Assembly: GCA_028277295.1 (NCBI GenBank)
Contig: JANQGN010000480.1
Coordinates: forward strand, 1 to 6,676
Length of the DNA: 6,676 nt
From: Rhodospira sp.
GTDB taxonomy: Bacteria > Pseudomonadota > Alphaproteobacteria > Rhodospirillales > Rhodospirillaceae
Direction of reading: 5' to 3'
Below the pieces are notes generated by a model. The model was not told the origin of the DNA. It saw nothing but the letters and a program-made list of their open reading frames with translations, and made no database searches. A program made the translations under genes and the position numbers. This document shows, in pieces, positions 1 through 4,948 of the stretch. The first letter of the stretch is position 1. Each line of letters starts with the position of its first letter.

Positions 1-1
1 G

Positions 2-247
2 GATGCCGGCGTGCGCATCAGCATGGACGGCAAGGGCCGCTGCATGGACAATGTGTTCGTCGAGCGCCTGTGGCGCAGCCTGAAGTACGAGGACGTCTAC
101 CTGAAGGCTTACGCCACCGGGTCCGAGGCCCGGGCCGGGATCGGTGCTTGGATCAAAACGTACAACACCCGGCGGCCACACCGGGGGTTGGCCTACCTTG
201 CCACGGGTCAGTTTCCGGTGGGAATGGTCTTGACGGCGGCTGTTTGA
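2..247 (+). CDS. IS3-family transposase OrfB, C-terminal part (cut by window edge)
   Basis: This is the end of a DDE integrase-type transposase that cuts and joins IS3-family element ends. The frame is open from base 2, so the gene begins outside the window; the ATG at 11 is internal. The translation reads MDGKGRCMDNVFVERLWRSL followed by KYEDVYLKAY and a tail with TYNTRRPHRGL. This is the classic last segment of the IS3 OrfB catalytic core: the glutamate in VERLW is the third catalytic residue, and YNxxRPHxxL is the family's C-terminal signature. About 82 residues are visible of a usual 270-290. The two catalytic aspartates and OrfA would lie to the left. The stop TGA is at 245-247, and the IS4-family element begins about 20 bp later, so the right end of this IS3 element may have been interrupted. 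Confidence 0.9.
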   Translation, partial: DAGVRISMDGKGRCMDNVFVERLWRSLKYEDVYLKAYATGSEARAGIGAWIKTYNTRRPHRGLAYLATGQFPVGMVLTAAV

Positions 248-258
248 CATGATTCGAC

Positions 259-268
259 CGAGGGGATG
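259..268. repeat. Candidate IS4 target-site duplication, left copy
   Basis: The 10-bp sequence CGAGGGGATG occurs here and again at 1423-1432, bracketing the IS4-family transposase gene. Removing the element and one copy would give a continuous flank from the IS3 remnant into the AT-richer stretch after 1432. Confidence 0.5.
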
Positions 269-1420
269 CATTCCCGGCGGTTTTGATGGTTGGCATAGAT
301 GCGCTGAAAGAAGCTGTTGAAGAGGACATGCGCCGTCGTCTTCCTGGGCAAAGGGTCACACACAAAGACGGAAGCTTTCGACACTGGTGGCGACGCTCTT
401 GCAGGAGCAACACGTCAACCTGATGGCCCTTGGTTGCAGTCTTCCGCTGGAGACGGAGAACCGGTCCAGCCGGTTCCAATGGATCAAGCGGGTTTTGGCC
501 AACGGCCTGATCGATCCGGCCGAGGTCATGGAGCCCTATGCCCGCGAGGGTCTGGACCGGTCGAGCGCGGGCGGCGTTCAGCCGATCGTGATCATCGACC
601 AGAGCCAGGCGACACGGCTGCATCGCCATGAGATGCTGATGGTGGCGGTGCGCCTGGGGGAACGGGCGCTGCCGCTGACGTGGGTGGTGCGCAAGACGAG
701 CGGAGCGCTTGGCTTCGCCGAGCAGAGGACCCTGCTGGAGCGTGTCGCCGCCTGGTTGCCGGACGGGGTCAAACCGGTGCTGATGGGCGACCGCTTCTAC
801 GGCAGCCCGGACCTGATCGCCTGGTGCGCCGCCCGGGGTTGGTCGTGGCGGCTGCGCTTGAAGACGCATCTCCTGGTGACCGACCGCGACGGCGGTGAAA
901 CAACGCTGAAGGACTGCTTTGTGAATGGCGACTGGCTTCTCGAAGACGTGCGCCTGACCGGGAAGCAGGTGGCCAGCCACGTCGCCATGCTCCATGAGGC
1001 CGGCCACGACGAGCCCTGGATCATCGCCGTCTCCGAGAAGCCCACCACTTGGAGAGCCTTGGACTACGGGATGCGCTGGGGCATCGAAGCCCTGTTTTCC
1101 GACCTCAAAACCCGCGGGTTCAACATCGAGGACAGCCAGTTGCGCTTGGCCGAGCGCATCGACCGGCTTCTTCTCGTCGTCGCCATCGCCGTCTATTGGG
1201 CCGTCTCCACCGGCATGTGGGACGCCCAGGCCCATGCCCTCGCCGCCGAAAAAAAGCGCCACACAAACAGCCCGCCAGGGTCCGCCGCTCGCGCCTCTCC
1301 TGGTTCACTCCGCCGCCTGACCATCTGCGCTGCAACAGCCGCCAGACCACCGCCCCTCTGGACCGTATGGCAAACTGACTCATGCAGATGCGCTACTAGC
1401 AACACCACGACACCCCGCAT
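269..1420 (+). mobile_element. IS4-family insertion sequence (candidate boundaries)
   Basis: The element carries the IS4-type transposase. The boundaries are inferred from a 10-bp direct repeat, CGAGGGGATG, at 259-268 and 1423-1432, just outside both proposed ends; IS4-family elements of the IS231 type make target duplications of about this length. The ends read inward as CATTCCCGG (from 269) and CATGCGGGG (reverse complement from 1420), which agree at 6 of 9 positions. The inferred length of about 1.15 kb is at the short side of the family. The 10-bp repeat is the stronger evidence; the terminal inverted repeats are imperfect and the exact last 2 bases on the right are uncertain. Confidence 0.5.
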
Positions 1421-1472
1421 GACGAGGGGATGGCGGATGGGGTCCGACATGGCCTCAACGCCCATACGCTAA
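387..1472 (+). CDS. IS4-family DDE transposase, probably frame-disturbed at both ends
   Basis: The catalytic core is complete. The first aspartate is in IVIIDQSQ (residue 71 from the GTG at 387), the second in LMGDRFYG (135), and the glutamate in YGMRWGIEALFSDLK (234). The spacing Y-2-R-3-E-6-K (227, 230, 234, 241) is exactly the IS4 YREK signature. The N-terminus is doubtful: frame stays open upstream of 387 with family-like residues QRRKLSTLVATLL, while the ATG at 286 opens another frame (MVGIDALKEAVEED) that would join it by a -1 shift near CACACACAAA at 357-366. After an A7 run at 1249-1255, the next frame continues with KKAPHKQPARVRRSRLSWF, as expected for an IS4 tail, and stops at 1378 inside the element. 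The frame given here runs past the proposed right end to 1472. I infer a transposase that is complete in its core but probably impaired. Confidence 0.85.
   Translation: MATLLQEQHVNLMALGCSLPLETENRSSRFQWIKRVLANGLIDPAEVMEPYAREGLDRSSAGGVQPIVIIDQSQATRLHRHEMLMVAVRLGERALPLTWVVRKTSGALGFAEQRTLLERVAAWLPDGVKPVLMGDRFYGSPDLIAWCAARGWSWRLRLKTHLLVTDRDGGETTLKDCFVNGDWLLEDVRLTGKQVASHVAMLHEAGHDEPWIIAVSEKPTTWRALDYGMRWGIEALFSDLKTRGFNIEDSQLRLAERIDRLLLVVAIAVYWAVSTGMWDAQAHALAAEKKRHTNSPPGSAARASPGSLRRLTICAATAARPPPLWTVWQTDSCRCATSNTTTPRMTRGWRMGSDMASTPIR
1423..1432. repeat. Candidate IS4 target-site duplication, right copy
   Basis: This is an identical copy of CGAGGGGATG (also at 259-268). The transposase frame that ends at 1378 stops inside this boundary, whereas the frame that ends at 1472 runs through it. 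Confidence 0.5.
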
Positions 1473-1781
1473 CTCATTGATTATAATAACACATCGCCTG
1501 GCTTGCGCAGCAGAGTGTGCTGCAAATTGTGTAGCAAAATTAAAGGGCGCCTGGGCGGATGGCCCGCAGGGGAAAGAGGAGTTGCCGGTTTTCCGCGCGC
1601 CTGCGGTCGGAGAGACCGTTCAAACCGGGATTCGAACTCTCGGTATTCGTTCCACACGCGGAGCGACCCGCCAGCCGGTGGCCTCTCTTGGCTATCCGAC
1701 GACACACCGCCACAGCCCCTTTGCGCCCGTCATCCCGGGATGCGGCCTCCTCATTCCCCCGCCTGGCGGATGACCTCCTTG
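1473..1781. other. Intergenic stretch without a recognisable gene
   Basis: It begins with an AT-rich segment (1473-1545, including TTGATTATAATAACA) in an otherwise GC-rich window, then returns to high GC. On the minus strand, 1628-1638 reads AGTTCGAATCC, like a tRNA T-loop, but the flanking T-stem does not pair, so no tRNA is called. A small perfect hairpin, CGGTC/GACCG, lies near 1606-1620. No translation in any frame resembled a family I know. Confidence 0.6.
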
Positions 1782-2025
1782 ATGGTGAACTGCTCCGAGT
1801 TTGTCGGGACCCTGACCGCCGAGCAATCGAACCTCCTGATCCGGGTGGCCCGGGTGACTGTCCTGGCCGAGGACACCTTCGTCGACCGGTCCAAGGCGCA
1901 CACCTGGTTCCGCCGGCCGACGACGACCGGGGGGCGAGCGACCGCTGGACCTGCTCGACACCGGGGAGGGTGTGCGAGAGGTCGAAATCACTCTTGGGAG
2001 GATCGCGCACGGCCTTGCGGCGTGA
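1782..2025 (+). pseudogene. Xre/MbcA/ParS-type antitoxin remnant (RES-Xre TA), frameshifted
   Basis: The antitoxin of a RES-Xre module binds and blocks the NAD-consuming RES toxin through a C-terminal toxin-binding domain. From the ATG at 1782 the translation gives LTAEQSNLLIRVARVTVLAE then DTFVDRSKAHTWFRRP, matching the start of that domain. It then drifts off. In the next frame, from about 1927 to the TGA at 2023, the domain resumes as RPLDLLDTGEGVREVEITLG and RIAHGLAA, the usual end of the family. The break coincides with a run of six G at 1929-1934, so a one-base indel is the simplest cause. The N-terminal helix-turn-helix expected upstream of LTAEQ is not recognisable, so the gene may also be truncated at the front. 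The stop is immediately followed by the toxin ATG. Confidence 0.75.
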
Positions 2026-2222
2026 ATGGCCTGGCGTCTCTGGAAGCGCGACCATGCCGATCCCGGCGGCACCGGCGCCTGCCTGTACGGCGGGCCGGTG
2101 GAACAACCCCGGGGCGGGCCGTGGTCTACACCGCCGTCACCGCTCAACTGGCGGTCCTTTCTCCTCCTGGCCAATAGAGACCGGGAGACAATACGACATG
2201 GTCGCGGTCAACGTTGACCTCA
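2026..2222 (+). pseudogene. RES-domain toxin remnant (broken by frameshifts, 3' truncated)
   Basis: RES toxins degrade cellular NAD+ and are encoded directly after an Xre-type antitoxin. Here the ATG at 2026 abuts the antitoxin TGA. Three frames must be pieced together: MAWRLWKRDHADPGGTGACL plus YGG (2026-2094), RWNNPG (2096-2113), and RAVVYTAVTAQLAVL (from 2115). Together they give the typical RES beginning, with the YGGRWNxPG motif and VVYT strand. A further piece, YDMVAVNVDL, appears just before 2222 in yet another frame. After that the sequence is the antisense of the neighbouring antitoxin gene. A normal RES toxin has about 150-200 residues, so well over half is missing. It cannot make active toxin. 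The pair is recognised by two adjacent family matches in the right order. Confidence 0.72.
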
Positions 2223-2226
2223 AGAC

Positions 2227-2550
2227 TCACGCGATGGCCGACAGGCCCTTCTCGGCGACGATGGACAACAGTTTGCATGCCGGGCCGGCGGGCCGCTTGT
2301 CGCCACGCTCCCATTGGCTCACCGAATCCTTGGTGACATTGAGATACATCGCAAACACGGTCTGGCTAACCTGTTCACGCTCCCGCAGAGCCCGAATCTC
2401 CTCGGCCGAAAACCTGCGGACCGGCGTCAAGCAGGATTGGTCGAACCGGCGCATCGTGTGCTTGTCCAAGAGCCCAGCCTCATGCAGATCCAGCGCCGTC
2501 TCGTGGATCGCGGCCTTCACATTGCTCTTGTAGACCCTGGTTTTCGCCAT
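2227..2550 (-). CDS. HigA-like Xre-family antitoxin
   Basis: This 107-residue DNA-binding antitoxin is the second gene of a toxin-first pair. The N-terminal half (MAKTRVYKSNVKAAIHETAL to about residue 47) has the usual toxin-contacting character of the family. Residues 48-104 form an Xre-type helix-turn-helix domain; the recognition region is SQTVFAMYLNVTKDSVSQWE at 62-81. Its start overlaps the toxin reading frame by 71 nt, an unusually long overlap that implies translational coupling. Antitoxins of this class normally bind the operon promoter together with their toxin; the candidate promoter lies at 2954-2980. The protein appears complete, with no frameshift. Its 3' end abuts the decayed RES toxin remnant from the opposite strand. 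Assignment to the HigA group rather than another Xre antitoxin is by order and flavour. Confidence 0.88.
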   Translation of the reverse strand: MAKTRVYKSNVKAAIHETALDLHEAGLLDKHTMRRFDQSCLTPVRRFSAEEIRALREREQVSQTVFAMYLNVTKDSVSQWERGDKRPAGPACKLLSIVAEKGLSAIA

Positions 2551-2917
2551 CGCACTGAATCTCCTGAAACTTTCCGCTCTCGACCAAATCAGTCAATGCT
2601 TCCTCCGAAGCATTCAGCAGCACGGCGGCCAACTCCTTGAAATCGCGTTCGTCACTTTTGTCGATGTTGCTTTGGTCACCTTTGGAAAAGCCATAGACAA
2701 AAAATGACCGCTCACCTTTTCGGAACAGGATGATCGACCGATATCCGCCCGATTTTCCCTCGCCCGGTCGGGCAATGCGCTGCTTTATCACGCCGCCGCC
2801 GTAATCCGCGTCGATCAAGCCCTTCTCGGCATTCTCGATGGCTTCGCACAGCGTAGCGTCGTTGATACGTTCTTTCTTGGCAAACCGGGCAAACCACTTG
2901 CTTTTATAAATCTTCAA
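2480..2917 (-). CDS. RelE/HigB-like toxin (type II TA), probable TTG start
   Basis: This is a predicted RelE/ParE-superfamily toxin; relatives are ribosome-dependent mRNA interferases. From the TTG at 2917 it has 145 residues. It begins KIYKSKWFARFAKKERI, like the start of the family, and continues through GLIDADYGGGVIKQRIARPG, GGYRSIILF and FVYGFSKGDQSNI, the conserved core with its basic and aromatic positions. The TTG is chosen because AAGGG lies about 9 nt upstream, family similarity starts exactly there, and a promoter-like pair (2975-2980, 2954-2959) sits just upstream. Earlier in-frame starts, up to 3046, lie above that promoter. After FQEIQCDGEN, where relatives usually end, it runs on about 20 residues inside the antitoxin gene, suggesting loss of the original stop. 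It is probably intact and paired with the antitoxin at 2227-2550. Confidence 0.82.
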   Translation of the reverse strand: MKIYKSKWFARFAKKERINDATLCEAIENAEKGLIDADYGGGVIKQRIARPGEGKSGGYRSIILFRKGERSFFVYGFSKGDQSNIDKSDERDFKELAAVLLNASEEALTDLVESGKFQEIQCDGENQGLQEQCEGRDPRDGAGSA

Positions 2918-2953
2918 CGCCAGCCGCCCTTCTTGCCCATCCGGCGACTCAAA

Positions 2954-2980
2954 TGTATATAACTTAGTTCTACATTTCAA
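2954..2980 (-). promoter_or_regulatory. Candidate promoter of the first toxin-antitoxin operon
   Basis: On the minus strand, TTGAAA (2980-2975) is followed after 15 bp by TATACA (2959-2954); TACATT two bases on would give a 17-bp spacer. The segment is AT-rich within a GC-rich window and predicts a transcript start near 2947, about 30 nt before the TTG start codon at 2917. Confidence 0.45.
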
Positions 2981-3042
2981 GGATAACGCATTAGGCGAGA
3001 TCTTTCCGGCCATGAATGTCAGGCCATCGGGCATCATTCCCG

Positions 3043-3251
3043 TCACGTCTCATCCCTGTCGGCGAGGGCTTCGATGTCCGCGAGGAAGTGCTCTGGGGTA
3101 TCTACCGCGAAAAACGCCTGCTGATCCCGCCTCTTCAGCCGCTCGTACTCTTCGACCGAGAGGAGGGCATTGCACCGGGGCGGCGCTGGTGGCAGGCCCT
3201 GACGCGACCATCCATCGCCCTGTCGATCGGCAGCGCGGTTGTCCTTCTCAT
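3043..3251 (-). pseudogene. Phd/YefM-type antitoxin remnant, frameshifted
   Basis: The 3' portion, to the TGA at 3045-3043, reads LLSVEEYERLKRRDQQAFFA then VDTPEHFLADIEALADR. This is the hallmark second half of Phd/YefM antitoxins (SxEEYExL followed by an acidic toxin-neutralising tail). The first half lies in another frame, from the ATG at 3251: MRRTTALPIDRAMDGRVRAC then HQRRPGAM. The two join by a one-base shift near 3161-3175. The N-terminal half is also shorter than usual, so an internal deletion is likely. The ATG overlaps the TGA of cas6 (ATGA at 3251-3248), so this remnant would be translationally coupled to cas6. No partner toxin is recognised downstream: the next ~125 bp lead into the promoter of the next TA pair. 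Family assignment rests on the C-terminal half. Confidence 0.65.
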
Positions 3252-4270
3252 GGCTGGACTGCTGGCGCCGCCCCTCCCGACACCGTGCCCCTGAAGCGCC
3301 CCAGGCCCAGCGCCACATGGGCGCCGGTGCCGCAGGCTTGCCCCAGGGCCAGCGCCGGCAGCAACGGCCCCAGGGGACCGCGCAGCACCATCTCGCCCAG
3401 CAGGCCGGAGACCGGGATATTGCCCTGCTTCTGCCGCCCGGACGCCCGTGTCCAGGTGAGCCGCCGCATGTCCTCCACCAAGACCTGACACCGCCCGGCC
3501 CGGGCCGCCAGGGCGGGCCAGTCCTCCTCCAGGCGGGCGTCGTGCCAGCGCGCCAGGCCGGCCAGGCGGTTGCACAGGCCCATGAGCAGGGTGCGCGGCG
3601 TCATCGGCCCGCCCTTCTCCCGCCGGATGCACAGGGGGCTGTCGAAGCGCAGGCGGACCAGCAGGTCGTCGTCCGCCGGAGGCGCGCCAGCCAGCGCATC
3701 CCCGCCCCCCGGATCAAGGGGCAGAGGCGGCGGCGGCACGAAGCGGATCGATCGGTGCCGGGTTTCGACCGGCCGGCGTTCGGCGCCGGTCAGGGCGACC
3801 CCGCCCCGCAACGCCCGCACCAGGGCCTCGGCCACGGTCTCCGCCCAGTCGGTGGCGAAGCCGAACAGGGACAGGCGCAGGACAAGGCTCTCCGTCCCGG
3901 TGCCCTCCGGCGGCGTGGCGGCGAGCACGAACGGCCGGGGCATCGCCAGGCGGCCGGACAGCAGGGCGCCGTGATCCCCGAACAGCAGGTCGAGCGCGCA
4001 GGGCGGCTGCCACGGGCAGGGCCGGCCGGCGATGGCCTCGGCGCTGGCGCCCTCCATCAGGGCGCGCCCCAGCATGCCGCGCAGGCGGTCGGGCAACGCC
4101 GGATCGGCCGCGTTCGCCGTCGGCGGCCGGCTGGTCGTCTCCAGCGTGATGTCCGCCTGCACCCAGCGCTCTGCCAGCCCGGCGAGGGATACCGCCTCGC
4201 ATGGGTCGTGCAACCGGGCGCGCAGCCAGGACACCGGCGCCGCGCCGGCCATGGGGACCGTCCGGGTCAT
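3248..4270 (-). CDS. cas6: CRISPR pre-crRNA processing endoribonuclease Cas6
   Basis: Cas6 cuts the repeat RNA of CRISPR transcripts to release crRNAs. The 340-residue frame from the ATG at 4270 begins MTRTVPMAGAAPVSWLRARL. Its C-terminal half carries the family features: LLVRLRFDSPLCIRREKG, a helix with LLMGLCNRLAGLARWH, DMRRLTWTRASGRQKQGNIP, and the closing glycine-rich loop GTGAHVALGLGRF (residues 314-326), which in Cas6 contacts the RNA. The length suits the family. The frame is open up to 4429, but the first 53 codons pass into the degenerate repeat region and lack family character. A weak TATCCT at 4282-4277 would make the message nearly leaderless. The gene lies downstream of the CRISPR array on the same strand. 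No frameshift is seen; it appears to be the only intact cas gene here. The catalytic residue could not be assigned by eye. Confidence 0.88.
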   Translation of the reverse strand: MTRTVPMAGAAPVSWLRARLHDPCEAVSLAGLAERWVQADITLETTSRPPTANAADPALPDRLRGMLGRALMEGASAEAIAGRPCPWQPPCALDLLFGDHGALLSGRLAMPRPFVLAATPPEGTGTESLVLRLSLFGFATDWAETVAEALVRALRGGVALTGAERRPVETRHRSIRFVPPPPLPLDPGGGDALAGAPPADDDLLVRLRFDSPLCIRREKGGPMTPRTLLMGLCNRLAGLARWHDARLEEDWPALAARAGRCQVLVEDMRRLTWTRASGRQKQGNIPVSGLLGEMVLRGPLGPLLPALALGQACGTGAHVALGLGRFRGTVSGGAAPAVQP

Positions 4271-4328
4271 GCATGCAGGATACGGTGCCCGTGACCGGAC
4301 GCAAACGGAATCGGCGTGATCCTGCCGG

Positions 4329-4364
4329 GGGGTGGTCCGCGATGACAGCGGAACAGGTTTTAGC
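4329..4364 (-). repeat. Degenerate third CRISPR repeat
   Basis: The stretch 4336-4351 (TCCGCGATGACAGCGG) is identical to the core of the two good repeats, but both sides have diverged and the GTTTCAG edge is lost. On the minus strand it lies beyond the array's last repeat and 60-95 bp before cas6. It is not in register with the 71-bp period, so spacer-repeat units have been deleted or eroded between it and 4490. Confidence 0.6.
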
Positions 4365-4469
4365 CTCATCCCGAAGCCCCGTCGGGGCGAGGGATCTCCC
4401 CAGGAAACGCACGTCCCACCAGGGATCACCCAGCCGGTCGAGGTCCCTCAAGTGCTCCGCACTTTCGGG

Positions 4470-4491
4470 ATGGCCGGCCATAGCCGGCCAT
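4470..4491. repeat. Perfect 9-bp inverted repeat next to the last CRISPR repeat
   Basis: ATGGCCGGC (4470-4478) and GCCGGCCAT (4483-4491) are exact reverse complements separated by 4 nt (CATA). It touches the leader-distal edge of the repeat at 4490-4525. RNA from either strand would form a very stable hairpin. No U-tract follows, so it is not a standard intrinsic terminator. Confidence 0.7.
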
Positions 4492-4596
4492 TTCAGTCCG
4501 CGATGACAGCGGGCATGGCGGCAAGGCCAGCGCTTAGCGCTGAAGTCGTAACGGCCGTGAGTTTCAGTCCGCGATGACAGCGGGAACGGCGGCAAG
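4490..4596 (-). CRISPR. Minimal CRISPR array: two 36-nt repeats, one 35-nt spacer
   Basis: Repeats at 4490-4525 and 4561-4596 agree at 33 of 36 positions, and the spacer between them (4526-4560) is 35 nt, the usual geometry. Read on the minus strand each repeat contains CCGC-TGTCATC-GCGG, a 4-bp stem with a 7-nt loop. It is followed by exactly 8 nt, ACTGAAAC, the standard Cas6-generated 5' handle, which fixes transcription towards cas6. The 4561-4596 copy is the leader-proximal one; the 4490-4525 copy has a changed last base (handle ACTGAAAT) and two internal changes, as expected for a decaying terminal repeat. The spacer contains a palindrome, AGCGCTTAGCGCT. The repeat type fits RT-Cas1-associated type III systems, but I assign it by context only. 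Confidence 0.87.
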
Positions 4597-4948
4597 GTGA
4601 CCCTCCAGAAGATCTTGACGGTGCTCAGAAAATCTTGCCCCTTTCCACAAGGATGGTCGACGGCCCTGCCTTATTGTCGCCATATGGGTTGATTTTCCTC
4701 CTTTTGATCCGCTTCTCGACGTCGATTCAAGGCGTTACCCGTTTTCCACTGGGATCCGCGCCAGAATTTCCCGCGAGACGGGTGGAGCGCGGGGCATTTC
4801 GCGCCGCCACTCTCCTTCTTCAGCGATTCGCGACGGCGGGTCAAGGCATGCGTTTGGGGCCGGTCGTGGTCCACCCGCCGCGCGGCGACCGGCCCCATCC
4901 CCGCCCCTCCCCGGAAACCGTCTGGGAGATCGCCTGGGAGACATCGCC
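4597..4948 (-). promoter_or_regulatory. CRISPR leader / divergent control region
   Basis: This 350-bp region separates the first CRISPR repeat (minus strand) from the RT start (plus strand), so it should hold both the array leader and the RT promoter. Next to the first repeat are two near-identical 12-mers, CAGAAGATCTTG (4606-4617) and CAGAAAATCTTG (4626-4637), 20 bp apart. An AT-richer patch at 4671-4710 includes AAGGAGG on the minus strand (4703-4697). The RT has a Shine-Dalgarno-like GGGAG at 4936-4940. I see no gene of known family in the region. Confidence 0.5.
4606..4637. repeat. Direct repeat pair in the CRISPR leader
   Basis: CAGAAGATCTTG (4606-4617) and CAGAAAATCTTG (4626-4637) differ at one base and are spaced by 20 bp, about two helical turns. 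The nearer copy is 9 bp from the first CRISPR repeat, where leader motifs that guide spacer integration are normally found. Confidence 0.6.

Noticed and set aside
153..1262. Long minus-strand open frame of 369 codons opposite the IS4 transposase
   Set aside because: It lies antisense to a clear transposase, is low in complexity and shows no family motif.
1628..1638. tRNA on the minus strand suggested by a T-loop sequence
   Set aside because: The five bases on each side do not form a T-stem and no acceptor or anticodon arm could be found.
1745..1800. Minus-strand gene end reading EQFTIKEVIRQAGE with a stop
   Set aside because: Looks protein-like, but it overlaps the antitoxin remnant, no continuation upstream resembles a family, and it is too short to support.
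2918..3046. Longer N-terminus for the first RelE-like toxin (start at 3046)
   Set aside because: The added 43 residues are not family-like and lie upstream of the candidate promoter; a TTG at 2917 fits better.
3239..4294. Long plus-strand open frame of 351 codons opposite cas6
   Set aside because: Rich in Arg, Gln, Pro and Gly repeats as expected for the reverse of a GC-rich gene; cas6 explains the region.
4271..4429. Longer N-terminus for Cas6 (start at 4429)
   Set aside because: The extra codons pass through the degenerate CRISPR repeat and have no Cas6 character.
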